This document shows, piece after piece, positions 35,216 to 44,045 of a stretch of DNA of 64,000 nucleotides; positions within the stretch are counted from its first letter, which is position 1, and every line of letters begins with the position of its first letter. The notes beneath the pieces were generated by a model. That model was not told where the DNA came from. It saw nothing but the letters and a program-made list of their open reading frames with translations, and ran no database searches. Position numbers and translations under genes: made by a program. Source of the DNA: Oscillospiraceae bacterium (GTDB taxonomy: Bacteria > Bacillota > Clostridia > Oscillospirales > Oscillospiraceae); assembly GCA_022793095.1 (NCBI GenBank), contig JAAWCD010000115.1:42403-106402 (forward strand). Direction: 5' to 3'.

Positions 35216-35695
35216 ATGAGCGAGGATATTCTGTTCGCGAAAGAGGATCCGAACGCGGACCTGGCCCCGGCTGAGGACGTGGTAGACACTCAAAAGTATC
35301 TCATTTTTCTCTCTGACGGCCTGCGGCTGGGCGTGGTGGCCGAGTCCGTGGTAGAAATCATCACCAATCATGCCATCACCTATCTGCCCATGCTGCCTGA
35401 CTTTATCCGGGGCATCATCAACCTCCGCGGCCAGATGATTCCCATTGTGGACATCCGGATGCGGCTGGGCAAGCCCCCTGTGGACTCCAAGCTGGTCATT
35501 GTCCTGAACATTGAGGGGGTTCAGCTGGGTATTTTGGTGGATTCGGTGGACCAAATGATCGACATCGTGAAGGCCGACATTCTCCCTATGCCCGCGCACA
35601 GCACCCAGCTGCTGGTGTCCGGCATGTGCTCGCTGCCTGACGGCTCCGGCACCATGATGGTGCTGGACTTTGAGCAGCTGATGCCTCATGACTAG
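35216..35695 (+). CDS. cheW: CheW, chemotaxis coupling protein
   Basis: 159-residue scaffold that joins receptors to CheA. The core includes KYLIFLSDGLRLGVVAESVVEII, LPDFIRGIINLRGQMIPIVDIRMRLG and VDSVDQMIDIVKADILPMP, all typical of CheW. AAAGGAGGAG precedes the ATG by 7 bases. It follows cheA by 25 bases and its stop overlaps the possible earliest start of cheR. Confidence 0.96.
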   Translation: MSEDILFAKEDPNADLAPAEDVVDTQKYLIFLSDGLRLGVVAESVVEIITNHAITYLPMLPDFIRGIINLRGQMIPIVDIRMRLGKPPVDSKLVIVLNIEGVQLGILVDSVDQMIDIVKADILPMPAHSTQLLVSGMCSLPDGSGTMMVLDFEQLMPHD

Positions 35696-35729
35696 GCCGG
35701 CGGCGGTCGGAGGAGCCGCGTTTTCCTCC

Positions 35730-36530
35730 ATGATGACGATTTCTGACGGGGATTTCAACCGGCTGGCCAAGTTCATCCAGAGCAATTATGGAATCGACCT
35801 GACGCAGAAACGGCAGCTCATCACCGGCCGGCTGTCCACCGCGCTGAAGCAGAAGGGGTTTACCAACTTCTCCGACTTTGTCAATCAGGTGATGAAGGAG
35901 CGGAGGGACGAGGATATCACCCTTCTGCTGGATAAGCTGACCACTAATTACACCTTTTTCATGCGGGAAAAGGAGCATCTGGACCTGTTCTGTCAGAAAA
36001 TCATTCCCGACATTGTGCAGCGCCACCAGAAGGACAAGACATTGGCCATCTGGAGCGCGGGGTGTTCCTCCGGTGAGGAGCCCTACAATATTACGATGTT
36101 CCTGTTCGACTATCTGGGGAGTCAGGCAAAGCAGTGGGACACCCGGCTGCTGGCCACGGACATTTCCGGCCGTGCGCTGGCCGCGGCCCGGCGGGGCGTC
36201 TATGAGCTGCCGGACACCATTCCCCAGGAGTGGAAGCGGAAGTACTTCAAGCCGGCGGCGGGGGGCGCTTACGCGGTGACCCCGGACGTGAAGAACAACG
36301 TGATCTTTCAAACCTTCAATTTGATGGATCCCATCCGGTTCCGGCGCAAATTCGATGTCATTTTCTGCCGGAACGTGATGATTTACTTCGATCAGCCCAC
36401 CAAGGACGCCCTGGTCCGGCGTTTTTACGACGCCACGGTGCCCGGCGGCTATCTTCTCATCAGCAAGTCGGAAAATCTAAGTCAGGATACGGCTTACCGC
36501 CGGCTGGCTCCTTCCACATTCCAGAAATAA
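35730..36530 (+). CDS. cheR: CheR, chemotaxis receptor methyltransferase
   Basis: 266-residue SAM-dependent methyltransferase acting on glutamates of chemoreceptors. The N-terminal helical domain ends near TTNYTFFMREKEHLD; the SAM-binding motif is IWSAGCSSGEEPYNI, and later motifs LLATDISGRAL, NLMD and FDVIFCRNVMIYFD are diagnostic. I choose the ATG at 35730 (MMTISDGDF) because it gives the usual CheR beginning. An earlier ATG at 35688 overlaps cheW. GGAGGAG is 14 bases upstream and could be covered by the nearby TTCCTCC, so start efficiency may be low. Confidence 0.95.
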   Translation: MMTISDGDFNRLAKFIQSNYGIDLTQKRQLITGRLSTALKQKGFTNFSDFVNQVMKERRDEDITLLLDKLTTNYTFFMREKEHLDLFCQKIIPDIVQRHQKDKTLAIWSAGCSSGEEPYNITMFLFDYLGSQAKQWDTRLLATDISGRALAAARRGVYELPDTIPQEWKRKYFKPAAGGAYAVTPDVKNNVIFQTFNLMDPIRFRRKFDVIFCRNVMIYFDQPTKDALVRRFYDATVPGGYLLISKSENLSQDTAYRRLAPSTFQK

Positions 36531-36531
36531 G

Positions 36532-36666
36532 GTGGAACAGTCTGACGTGTGTGAGGATTTGAACCTGTATTCATAACTGTAGGGTGGCAGATAGGCAGAA
36601 GACGAGGCCGGACGCCGTTCAGTGGTTGTGATTACAGGTTCTGAGCTCCATGCAGGTTTGTTCCAC
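36532..36666 (+). other. Structured spacer between cheR and cheB, possible diverged member of the 150-nt element family
   Basis: The 147-base gap has GTGGAACA at 36532-36539 and its complement TGTTCCAC at 36659-36666, with an inner pair AACCTGTA and TACAGGTT. Near the 5' side it carries GACGTGTGTGAGGATTT, close to GACGTGTGCGGGGATTT of the 48.2-kb element. No gene is visible. Confidence 0.45.
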
Positions 36667-36683
36667 GAAAAGAGGCAATGCTT

Positions 36684-37736
36684 ATGGTATCGAATCGAAA
36701 AATCCGAGTGATGGTGGTGGATGACTCCATGGTGGCCCGGAGCATGATTATCAATGGCCTGTCCGCCCATCCCAGGATTGAAATAGTGGGCTACGCCATC
36801 AACGCTCTGGACGCGAAGGCCAAGCTTCCCAGGCTCAAGCCGGACGTGATGACGCTGGATGTGGAAATGCCGGCTATGAGCGGCATAGAGTTTCTCAAGC
36901 AGTATCTGCCCGCCCATCCCCTGCCGGTGATCCTGGTCTCCTCACTGAATTTAAAGGTATTTGACGCCTTGGCTGCCGGCGCGGTGGACTTTGTACGCAA
37001 GCCGGACGAGGAGCAGAGCTCGGAGGCGTTTATTCTGGCCCTGGCCCAGAAGGTCATCATTGCGGCCAGCGCGCGCGTGCGTTCCTTGCCGGCGCCGGCG
37101 GCCAAGGCTGGAGCGCTTCCGGCAGTTTCTGTGCCTGGACTGGGCGCGGCGCCGGCCATGGAGCGGGTGATTATCGGCCTGGGGGCCTCCACGGGCGGCA
37201 CGGAGGCCACGCTGGAGGTCATGAAGCGGCTTCCGGCGGACATTCCGCCCATGGTGATTGTGCAGCACATGCCGCCAGGCTTTACGAAGATGTACGCGGA
37301 GCGGCTGGACCGCATCTGTGCCATGGAGGTGCGGGAGGCCCAGAGCGGCGACGAGCTCCGGCGCGGTCTGGCGCTGGTGGCGCCGGCAGACTTACAGTGC
37401 CGTGTTGTGCGGATGGGGACCCGGTATACGGTGTCCTGCACGCCCGGGGATAAGGTCAGCGGCCACCGCCCGTCGGTGGACGCGCTGTTCCAGTCCATGG
37501 CGGAGGTAATCACCTGCAAGATGGTGGGGATTATTATGACAGGCATGGGGCAGGACGGCGCGGCCGGCCTGCTGGACATGCGGAAGCACGGGGCCTACAC
37601 CATTGGCCAGGACAAGGAATCCTCGGTGGTGTACGGCATGCCGGGCGTAGCGCAGAAAATCGGGGCGGTGGCGGTGCAGGGATCCTGTGAAAACATCGCC
37701 TCCATCCTCCTCCGCCACCTCAAAACCCTAAGCTGA
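36684..37736 (+). CDS. cheB: CheB, receptor methylesterase/deamidase
   Basis: 350-residue receiver-esterase. The receiver has DD at residues 13-14 and phosphoacceptor D59 in MTLDVEMPAMSG. A Pro/Ala linker joins it to the esterase, whose catalytic triad is visible: S169 in GASTGG, H195 in VQHMPPGFT and D291 in GMGQDGAAG. It removes methyl groups placed by CheR and can deamidate receptors. The ATG at 36684 has GAGG 8 bases upstream; another ATG two codons earlier is too close. Last gene of the che unit, followed by a large palindromic terminator. Confidence 0.97.
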   Translation: MVSNRKIRVMVVDDSMVARSMIINGLSAHPRIEIVGYAINALDAKAKLPRLKPDVMTLDVEMPAMSGIEFLKQYLPAHPLPVILVSSLNLKVFDALAAGAVDFVRKPDEEQSSEAFILALAQKVIIAASARVRSLPAPAAKAGALPAVSVPGLGAAPAMERVIIGLGASTGGTEATLEVMKRLPADIPPMVIVQHMPPGFTKMYAERLDRICAMEVREAQSGDELRRGLALVAPADLQCRVVRMGTRYTVSCTPGDKVSGHRPSVDALFQSMAEVITCKMVGIIMTGMGQDGAAGLLDMRKHGAYTIGQDKESSVVYGMPGVAQKIGAVAVQGSCENIASILLRHLKTLS

Positions 37737-37853
37737 CCTACTTTTCTTGAACGAAAAGTAGGCAAAAGAACTTCAAGCTGATTCTACCGCCAATCATCCG
37801 GTAGAATCAGCTTGAAGTTCTTTTTGGTTCTTTTTCTTTCAAGAAAAAGAACG
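37737..37853. terminator. Full-length GTTCTTTTT repeat acting as terminator after cheB
   Basis: A hairpin CTACTTTTC/GAAAAGTAG comes first. Then AAAAGAACTTCAAGCTGATTCTACCG pairs with its complement around a 9-base loop, and GTTCTTTTTGG and the palindrome GTTCTTTTTCTT/AAGAAAAAGAAC follow. The long stem flanked by A- and T-runs can work as a two-way terminator. This is the best-preserved copy of the family. Confidence 0.75.
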
Positions 37854-37891
37854 GGGAAACCCTGAGGCGCAAAGAATTTTCCTTCTTTTTC

Positions 37892-37918
37892 TTATGTTCT
37901 GGCCGATTATGCCGATAA
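37892..37918 (+). promoter_or_regulatory. Candidate sigma-28 promoter for flgM-flgN-flgK-flgL
   Basis: TTATGTTC, 11 bases, GCCGATAA. The -10 is identical to the sigma-28 consensus and the spacing is exact; the -35 matches 5 of 8. It lies about 68 bases before the flgM GTG. Confidence 0.75.
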
Positions 37919-37985
37919 TAATAAATGAAGCTGCTATAAACCATGACTTCCAATGGTTTGGATGAAAAAAAGGATGTGAGATACC

Positions 37986-38303
37986 GTGCTGACTTCTTCT
38001 GGTTACGGTGCAATTTCCTCCATCGCTCCCGCGAAGGTGTACCGTACAAACACAGAGCGTGAACCCCGCGCCTCTTCGGCCTCCGGCCAAAGCAAATACG
38101 ACTCTGTCACACTTTCTTCCGCGCCCGCCACGAAGGACAGCCGGTTCCACAGGGAATTGGTGGGCCGTCTTTCCCAGGAGGTGCGAACCGCCAACACCAC
38201 CGGCGACATTCAGAAGCTCCGGCAGGCCGTTTCCTCGGGCAGCTATGTGCCCGACCCTTCGGCGATCGCCGCCCGGATGCTGCTTCTCGGGGAGGGCAGT
38301 TAA
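37986..38303 (+). CDS. flgM: FlgM, anti-sigma-28 factor
   Basis: 105-residue protein. The first half is low-complexity Ser/Ala; the C-terminal half has the FlgM pattern RVSQEVRTANTTGDIQKLRQAVSSGSYVPDPSAIAARML, seen in its core IQKLRQAVSSGSYVPDPSAI. FlgM binds the flagellar sigma factor until the hook is complete and is then exported. The start is GTG at 37986 with AAGGATGTGAGATA upstream. It sits behind an apparent sigma-28 promoter, which closes the usual feedback loop. The sigma gene itself is outside the window. Confidence 0.88.
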   Translation: MLTSSGYGAISSIAPAKVYRTNTEREPRASSASGQSKYDSVTLSSAPATKDSRFHRELVGRLSQEVRTANTTGDIQKLRQAVSSGSYVPDPSAIAARMLLLGEGS

Positions 38304-38777
38304 ATGGACCAGTCTTATGTGCAGTACCTGTCCCTGCTGGATGAGCTGAGGACCAGTCTGGACCGGCTCTCCGATCTGGCCCGCCAGAAAACCGCCGCCG
38401 TGCGCCGGGACGACCTGATCGCCCTGGACGAGGCCCTGAAGCAGGAACAGGCCATGTCCCTCGCCCTCCGCGGCCAGGAGATCAAACGGACCAAGCTGCT
38501 CAAGGAGCTGGGGCTGGACGGCTCCAACCTTGCCCGGCTGGTGGCCGGCTACCCGAAGGAGCTCCAATTCCAGGCTAAGCAGACGGTGGACGCCCTGCGG
38601 CAGAGCTACGAGGTCTACCGCAATACCTCCGATGTGGCCCGGAGCACCCTGGAGTGTAACCTTCATCAGCTGGAGAAAATCGTCGCCGCCCACGGCGGCG
38701 GGACTGTTGAAGGGCCAGGCTACACCCCGCCCGGCGTGGAGCCGCCAAAGAACATGAAAACCGACTTCCGCGCCTGA
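38304..38777 (+). CDS. flgN: FlgN-family export chaperone for FlgK and FlgL
   Basis: 157-residue helical coiled-coil protein beginning directly after the flgM stop. LSLLDELRTSLDRLSDLARQKTAAV and DDLIALDEALKQEQAMSLALRGQE match the FlgN fold, which holds the hook-filament junction proteins before export. Position between flgM and flgK is the standard one. The C-terminal 25 residues are Gly/Pro-rich. Confidence 0.88.
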   Translation: MDQSYVQYLSLLDELRTSLDRLSDLARQKTAAVRRDDLIALDEALKQEQAMSLALRGQEIKRTKLLKELGLDGSNLARLVAGYPKELQFQAKQTVDALRQSYEVYRNTSDVARSTLECNLHQLEKIVAAHGGGTVEGPGYTPPGVEPPKNMKTDFRA

Positions 38778-38808
38778 ACGCGCAGATCTTGACAAGGAGT
38801 ACTGTATT

Positions 38809-41010
38809 ATGGGCTTGAACGGAACCTTTGACAACTTTACCGCCGCCCGGCTGGCCATTTACGTGGCTCAGAAGGGTCTGAGCGTCACCGGCAACAACAT
38901 TGCCAACATCAATACGAACGGCTATACCCGCCAGCGGGTGGATCAGGTCAGCCTGAAAACCGGCGGCGCGGACCGCTACCACTCCCAGTATGCCCTCAAC
39001 GTAGGCCAGGGCGTGCTGGCCAGCGGCATTTCCCAAATCCGAGACCCCTATCTGGACATTCGGTTCCGCACGGAAATGGCCAGCGTGGGTGCGCTGGACG
39101 CCAAGCTGGCCGGACTTCAGGATATCGCCGCAGTTCTGGACGAAGTGGGCAAGGGCACTGGCGAGCACGAGGACGACGGCCTCCTGCACGCGGCTTTCAG
39201 TGACTTTGCCGAAGCCCTCCGCTCCTTGGGCGAGAACGCCAGCGCCGAGGACCTGGAGGTTCTGGGCCGGGCCGAGGCCTCCCATATCGTCAAGCTTTTC
39301 AACGACTACGCCAAAAAGCTGGAGACCCAGGAGAAAGACGCGATTGAGCTGCTTAAGCAGGATACAGACAAGGTAAATGAGATTTTGCATAATATTCGGG
39401 AGCTCAACGAGGCCATCCGGAAAAGCGACATTTACGGCGACCCGGCGCTGGAGCTCCGGGATGACCGGAATGTGCTCATTGACCAGCTGTCTGAGTACAT
39501 GAAGATTGATGTCACCTATTCCATGGAGGACATTGGCGCGGGCATTGAGGTGGAAAAGCTGACCATCCGCCTGGCCAACGCCAACCCGGATACCGATGTA
39601 ACCAGCGACAGCGCTTATCTGGTGGACGGTCTTTATGCCACACAGCTGGTGATGCCGGAAAATCTGGCGAAGGAGAATCCGGATTACGACCCGAACTATA
39701 AGCCCGCTGACCCCGACAATTTGACTGCTGAGGATATCAAGAAGACTTCTAAATACTTGGACAAAGCCGGCAATCCCTCAAACGACCCCATCCCCAACGA
39801 TAACTATAACTTCTTCCTCTCCAAGCTGGTGGACCGTAGGGGCGAGGATTGGGAAGATATTTCGAGAGTCCTGCGGAAGATTACGGAAGACCAGGTTCCT
39901 AATCCCCGGCCTAACCCCCCAACCGAAGTCACGTCGACGGACTCCAATGCGAATGTCACAAAAACCATTTCCTATGAGCAGGACTCCAAGGGGCAGTGGT
40001 ACGAAGTGATCACGACCAAAAAGGAACCTCTTCAGCAGGAAGACTTCGCGCTGGATGACAACGATTTGTACGGCCGTTTGCAGGCTGACCGTGAGCTGTT
40101 GACCGAGGAGGGCGAATTTACCACCACTGACACCATCAAAAATGTAGACGAAAATGCCGCCATCAAGCGCGGAATCCCCTATTACCGCAAGTCTCTGGAC
40201 CTGCTGGCCCGTGAGTTTGCCAAGCAGTACAACAAGCTCAACCAGGGCTATGCCACGAATCAGAAGGGGGACTATCTGACGAAGGACGCAAACGGCGAAT
40301 ATACCAAAATCGCATTTGAAGATGGCTACCTCAATAAGGACTCCGCCACGTGGACCGCTCAACAACAGACTGTGCTGAAAAATGCGGGCGTTATCACCAA
40401 CATTGACGCGGACGGAAAAATGACAATTGACTCGGAGAAGCTGGAAGAGTTTTTCGAGGACTATCTAGAAAAGAATGGCGGAGAAAAGATGGGGGGCGTT
40501 CTGTTCAGTATCCGGGGCGACCTGAATGACTCGGAGGGCATTACAGCGGCCAACATCAGCATTTCCAAGGATTGGTCCTCCGGCGAAGTCCACATTATTC
40601 CCACCTTTATCCAGCTGTTCGATGGTGAGGGCGAACACACCACCAAGAACGACAATCTGAACCACATGATCAGTATGCTTGGCAATAAGCTGACCTTCAA
40701 TCCCCAGGATCTGATTGCGGACGCGGACAGCTCTATCCTGTTCAACGGCACGTTCCAGGAGATGCTGAGCAACATGTGCACGGTTCTGGGCAACGACGAA
40801 CGGAGCACCAGCACGCTGCTGGACACTGCTTACAGCCACGCCACAGAAATTGATACCAGCCGGTACAATGTTTCCAGCGTGGACCTGAACGACGAGGCCA
40901 TGAACATGATGCAGTATTCCAAGGCCCTGAATGCGGCCTACCGTATGATGACAACCATTGACGAGGCGCTGGAACGTCTGATTAACAACACCGGCGTCGT
41001 CGGCAGATAA
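38809..41010 (+). CDS. flgK: FlgK, hook-filament junction protein 1
   Basis: 733 residues, well above the usual 450-650. The N-terminal motif FTAARLAIYVAQKGLSVTGNNIANINTNGYTRQRV and C-terminal MMQYSKALNAAYRMMTTIDEALERLINNTGVVGR are diagnostic. The extra length lies in the middle, about residues 240-440, where acidic, lysine- and asparagine-rich sequence (for example YDPNYKPADPDNLTAEDIKK) is probably a surface-exposed insertion. AAGGAG is 9 bases before the ATG. It follows flgN by 31 bases. Confidence 0.95.
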   Translation: MGLNGTFDNFTAARLAIYVAQKGLSVTGNNIANINTNGYTRQRVDQVSLKTGGADRYHSQYALNVGQGVLASGISQIRDPYLDIRFRTEMASVGALDAKLAGLQDIAAVLDEVGKGTGEHEDDGLLHAAFSDFAEALRSLGENASAEDLEVLGRAEASHIVKLFNDYAKKLETQEKDAIELLKQDTDKVNEILHNIRELNEAIRKSDIYGDPALELRDDRNVLIDQLSEYMKIDVTYSMEDIGAGIEVEKLTIRLANANPDTDVTSDSAYLVDGLYATQLVMPENLAKENPDYDPNYKPADPDNLTAEDIKKTSKYLDKAGNPSNDPIPNDNYNFFLSKLVDRRGEDWEDISRVLRKITEDQVPNPRPNPPTEVTSTDSNANVTKTISYEQDSKGQWYEVITTKKEPLQQEDFALDDNDLYGRLQADRELLTEEGEFTTTDTIKNVDENAAIKRGIPYYRKSLDLLAREFAKQYNKLNQGYATNQKGDYLTKDANGEYTKIAFEDGYLNKDSATWTAQQQTVLKNAGVITNIDADGKMTIDSEKLEEFFEDYLEKNGGEKMGGVLFSIRGDLNDSEGITAANISISKDWSSGEVHIIPTFIQLFDGEGEHTTKNDNLNHMISMLGNKLTFNPQDLIADADSSILFNGTFQEMLSNMCTVLGNDERSTSTLLDTAYSHATEIDTSRYNVSSVDLNDEAMNMMQYSKALNAAYRMMTTIDEALERLINNTGVVGR

Positions 41011-41025
41011 GGAGGGTGAACCACA

Positions 41026-42513
41026 ATGATTCGGTCAACTACAAGCGGCGTTCTGTTAGGCTACCGCACCAATTTGATGGGCTCGTTCACAACGCTGAAC
41101 AAATCCCGGGACACCGTCCTGAGCCAGCGTATTTTCAACTCTTACGCGGAGGACCCGGCGGCGGCGGCCAAGGCCTTCCGGCTCCGCCGTTCCCGCATGG
41201 CGGTCCAGAGCCAGTACGATATTACAGATTCCACCTACCGAAAGTATCAGGTGGGCTGGAAAGCCCTCGACAGTGTGAACAGTGTGCTGGACACCACGAC
41301 AAAGAATTCCATCAAGGACGCGGACCTGCGGATTCTGAACGACCCCACAGGCGAGGCCCGGAAGACGCTGAGCACGGTCCTTTCGGAATTGTCCGACACC
41401 ATCATCCAAAACATGAACCAGAAATACGGCGACAACTTTGTATTCGCTGGTGCTGATGGCTCGAACGTTCCCTTTGAGATTCGTCAGGTGGACGGAAAGG
41501 ACCATATATTCTACCGGGGCATTGACGTGGATACGGAAGTGCCGAAGCTGGTAACAGACGATGCAACAAAGGAGCCTATCGGCGTAGACGCCAACGGAAA
41601 TCTTTCCACAACCAACCCTACCCATTATCTCAAGTCGAGAGGCACCTCGGTTGTATCGAAGGATGAATACGAGAAGCTTTACACCCTGCCCACCGTGGCT
41701 GAGGATGGAAACGGGAATAAGATTGAGTATAACACGGATGGCACAGTATACGATCCCACAGACCCGGACCAGGAGGGCGGTTTTTACCTGGACACCACGA
41801 CCAATAAGACGACCAGCATCATCGGATACAACCAGACAGAGGAGCGGATCAAGAATAAGCCCCCGTTCCTGAGTGATGCCGCGAATCCCACCACTATGGT
41901 TGAGGTTGACGAAAACGGCAATTACAAACCGGGCGGCGGCTATTATCTCCAGACTGAGGGCGCGGAGTCCGCCATCTCCAAGGAAGACTATGATAAAGCG
42001 GTATGCGACCTTGAAAAGCTGGATTATCTGGCTGGCGAGAAATACTTTGTGGACATTGGCCTGGGCTTCGAGGAGAACGAGGACGGCCAGCTGATTGAGT
42101 CCAGCGCGTTCAACGCCTCGCTGACGGGGCTCACCTTCCTGGGCTACGGCGTGGACGAGGATGGCGATCCCAGAAACATTGTCTCCCTTGTGAAGCGGAT
42201 GAGCGATTTGACGGACAGCGACGGTAAATTTGACGGGGAAACCTTCAAACGTCTGACCAAGAAGCTGGAAAAGGCTTCTGCCAAGCTGAAGGTGGAGTAC
42301 AGCGGCATGGACGCGGAGAGCACGAAGCTGAAGACCAACATGGAGCTTCTGGAGGGCAACTTTGACACCTTGCAGGAGCAGTATTCCGGGCTGGAAGACG
42401 TGGACATGGCGGATTCCATCACCTCCCTTGTGTGGGCGCAGTACTGCTACAACGCGGCCTTGAAGGTGGGTAACAGTATTCTGTCCCAGAGTCTGATTGA
42501 CTATATGAACTGA
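41026..42513 (+). CDS. flgL: FlgL, hook-filament junction protein 3
   Basis: 495 residues, larger than the usual 300-400. The beginning MIRSTTSGVLLGYRTNLMGSFTTLNKSRDTV and the flagellin-type end (DSITSLVWAQYCYNAALKVGNSILSQSLIDYMN) fit FlgL; GDNFVFAGADG is the conserved turn. The middle (about residues 150-330) is an acidic insertion with the wording DPTDPDQEGGFYLD and YKPGGGYYL, likely exposed at the hook-filament junction. AAGGAGGGTGA precedes the ATG at 6 bases. It follows flgK by 15 bases. Confidence 0.93.
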   Translation: MIRSTTSGVLLGYRTNLMGSFTTLNKSRDTVLSQRIFNSYAEDPAAAAKAFRLRRSRMAVQSQYDITDSTYRKYQVGWKALDSVNSVLDTTTKNSIKDADLRILNDPTGEARKTLSTVLSELSDTIIQNMNQKYGDNFVFAGADGSNVPFEIRQVDGKDHIFYRGIDVDTEVPKLVTDDATKEPIGVDANGNLSTTNPTHYLKSRGTSVVSKDEYEKLYTLPTVAEDGNGNKIEYNTDGTVYDPTDPDQEGGFYLDTTTNKTTSIIGYNQTEERIKNKPPFLSDAANPTTMVEVDENGNYKPGGGYYLQTEGAESAISKEDYDKAVCDLEKLDYLAGEKYFVDIGLGFEENEDGQLIESSAFNASLTGLTFLGYGVDEDGDPRNIVSLVKRMSDLTDSDGKFDGETFKRLTKKLEKASAKLKVEYSGMDAESTKLKTNMELLEGNFDTLQEQYSGLEDVDMADSITSLVWAQYCYNAALKVGNSILSQSLIDYMN

Positions 42514-42617
42514 TTTCGCGGGGCCTGCGGGTTCTGTAAAGAAGCCTGGAAGCGGGGGCCCTGCCGGGTCCCCGCGGAGGGCGCGGGCTTCCCAGGGAAC
42601 CGCTGCATAACGCCAGT

Positions 42618-42659
42618 TTAAAGTTCTTTTTGGTTCTTTTTCTTCCAAGAAAAAGAACT
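42618..42659. repeat. GTTCTTTTT palindrome downstream of flgL
   Basis: TTTAAAGTTCTTTTTGG, then GTTCTTTTTCTT and AAGAAAAAGAAC. The rest of the 193-base gap (42514-42706) has a GC-rich hairpin around 42555-42580 (GCGGGG / CCCCGC) and no visible gene. Confidence 0.8.
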
Positions 42660-42706
42660 GGATCGATGATTTCTTGCGAGAGCAGAGAGGAGCGCAGAAT
42701 GAGGTT

Positions 42707-43315
42707 ATGTATCCGTTAATTGAAATTAAGACCGTGCCGATTGAAATCGAGATGAAGGTGAACCACGCCAAGCTGGAGTACACCCGTGGCACGGCAGACC
42801 TGGAGATTTCCCGCGGTGAGGGGGGACTGAGCATAAAAAGCCGGCCGATCAAACTGAACATTGACACCTTTGAGGCGCGCAACTCCGTGGTTCCCACGGC
42901 GATTCGCTCCCAGGAGCAGTACGCGCAGAAGGGCCAGCAGGCGGCCTATTCGGCCACCGCGACCTACGCCCAGCAGGGCCAGCTGCTTTTAGACGCCAAG
43001 ATTGGCCAGGAGCTGGTCACGCAGTTTGCGGCTGACGCGCAGACAAAGAATCTGAAGATGAACGTAGGGCTTCAGTTCCTTCCCTCCGTCCCGCCGGAAA
43101 TCAGCTGGGATCCGGGCGAGATGCACATCCGCTATGAGATGGACAAATTGAACTTTGACTGGCGTTTGAATCAGCCTGAGTTCAAGTTCACGCCGGGCGA
43201 CATTGAGCTTTCGGTGACACAGCAGCCGGATGTTATCATCAAGTATGTGGGCGGCCCCCTCTACGTACCGCCCTCTGCTGATCCCAGCTACGAGCCCGTG
43301 GATGTGGAGGCCTGA
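42707..43315 (+). CDS. DUF6470 family protein (YviE-like)
   Basis: 202-residue protein resembling Bacillus subtilis YviE, encoded between flgL and fliW there as here. The N-terminal LIEIKTVPIEIEMKVNHAKLEY and the C-terminal PGDIELSVTQQPDVIIKYVGGPLYVPPS are typical. A glutamine/alanine-rich helical centre is present. Its function is unknown. The frame opens earlier at a TTG, but the ATG at 42707 gives the family N-terminus; the ribosome site is weak (AATGAGG). Confidence 0.8.
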   Translation: MYPLIEIKTVPIEIEMKVNHAKLEYTRGTADLEISRGEGGLSIKSRPIKLNIDTFEARNSVVPTAIRSQEQYAQKGQQAAYSATATYAQQGQLLLDAKIGQELVTQFAADAQTKNLKMNVGLQFLPSVPPEISWDPGEMHIRYEMDKLNFDWRLNQPEFKFTPGDIELSVTQQPDVIIKYVGGPLYVPPSADPSYEPVDVEA

Positions 43316-43329
43316 CAGGAGGCGTTGAT

Positions 43330-43776
43330 TTGAAGCTTCAGACCAAATATTTTGGCGAGATCAGCTATGAGGAAGGGGATATCATCACCTTCCCTTCCGG
43401 CTTGTTCGGATTTGAGGAAGAGCATGGTTTTCTGCTTCTGCCCTTTGAGGGAAGCGCCAGCACATTGCTTTGTTTCCAGAGCGTTGCCACGCCCGCGCTG
43501 GCCTTTGTGGTGATGGACCCCTTTGCTTTGCGGCCGGACTACGCGCCGGAGCTTCAGCCAGGCGAGCTGAAATCCCTGGGTGTTGAGAGCAGCCAGGAGC
43601 TGGGCTTTTATGTGCTGTGCGTGGTGAAGAAGCCGGTATCGGACAGTACGGTCAATCTGAAATGTCCGGTCGCCATCCACCCGGAGACCCGCGTTGCCCG
43701 GCAGGTCATTTTGGAAACGGACGCTTATGAAATGCGGCATCCTCTGTCCGAGTTCAAGGAGGGGACGCCATGCTGA
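43330..43776 (+). CDS. fliW: FliW, flagellar assembly factor and CsrA antagonist
   Basis: 148-residue protein beginning KLQTKYFGEISYEEGDIITFPSGLFGFEE, with SLGVESSQELGFYVLCVV and CPVAIHPETRVARQVIL later, all typical of FliW. FliW binds CsrA and flagellin and so couples flagellin synthesis to secretion. The start is TTG at 43330 with GGAGG at 8 bases. It overlaps csrA by 7 bases, so the partners are made together. Confidence 0.94.
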   Translation: MKLQTKYFGEISYEEGDIITFPSGLFGFEEEHGFLLLPFEGSASTLLCFQSVATPALAFVVMDPFALRPDYAPELQPGELKSLGVESSQELGFYVLCVVKKPVSDSTVNLKCPVAIHPETRVARQVILETDAYEMRHPLSEFKEGTPC

Positions 43777-44042
43777 TTTTACAGCGCCGTGCGGGGGAAT
43801 CTCTCCTGATTGGGGAGAACATCACCGTTTCTGTGGTATCGGTGGACGGCCTGCGGGTCCGTCTGGCGATTTCAGCGCCGGACGACGTGCAGATTCTGCG
43901 TAGCGAGCTGGTCAAGGCGGCCACGGCGAACCGGGATTCCGCCATGGAGGAGTCGGCGCCCGCCGAGCTGCTTGAGCTGCTGGGCGGGGTGCTGGAAAAG
44001 GCGCCTTCATCGGATCAAAAACCAAAAAAGAAGGAGGAATAG
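43770..44042 (+). CDS. csrA: CsrA, carbon storage/translation regulator
   Basis: 90-residue RNA-binding regulator. MLILQRRAGESLLIGENITVSVVSV and GLRVRLAISAPDDVQILRSEL match the CsrA fold, including the conserved first strand and the arginine of the usual VHREE region (here ILRSE). The C-terminal 35 residues, lysine- and serine-rich at the end, are longer than in typical 60-75-residue CsrA. In Bacillus it blocks flagellin translation and is held by FliW. AAGGAGGGG precedes the ATG by 5 bases, inside fliW. Confidence 0.93.
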   Translation: MLILQRRAGESLLIGENITVSVVSVDGLRVRLAISAPDDVQILRSELVKAATANRDSAMEESAPAELLELLGGVLEKAPSSDQKPKKKEE

Positions 44043-44045
44043 ACG

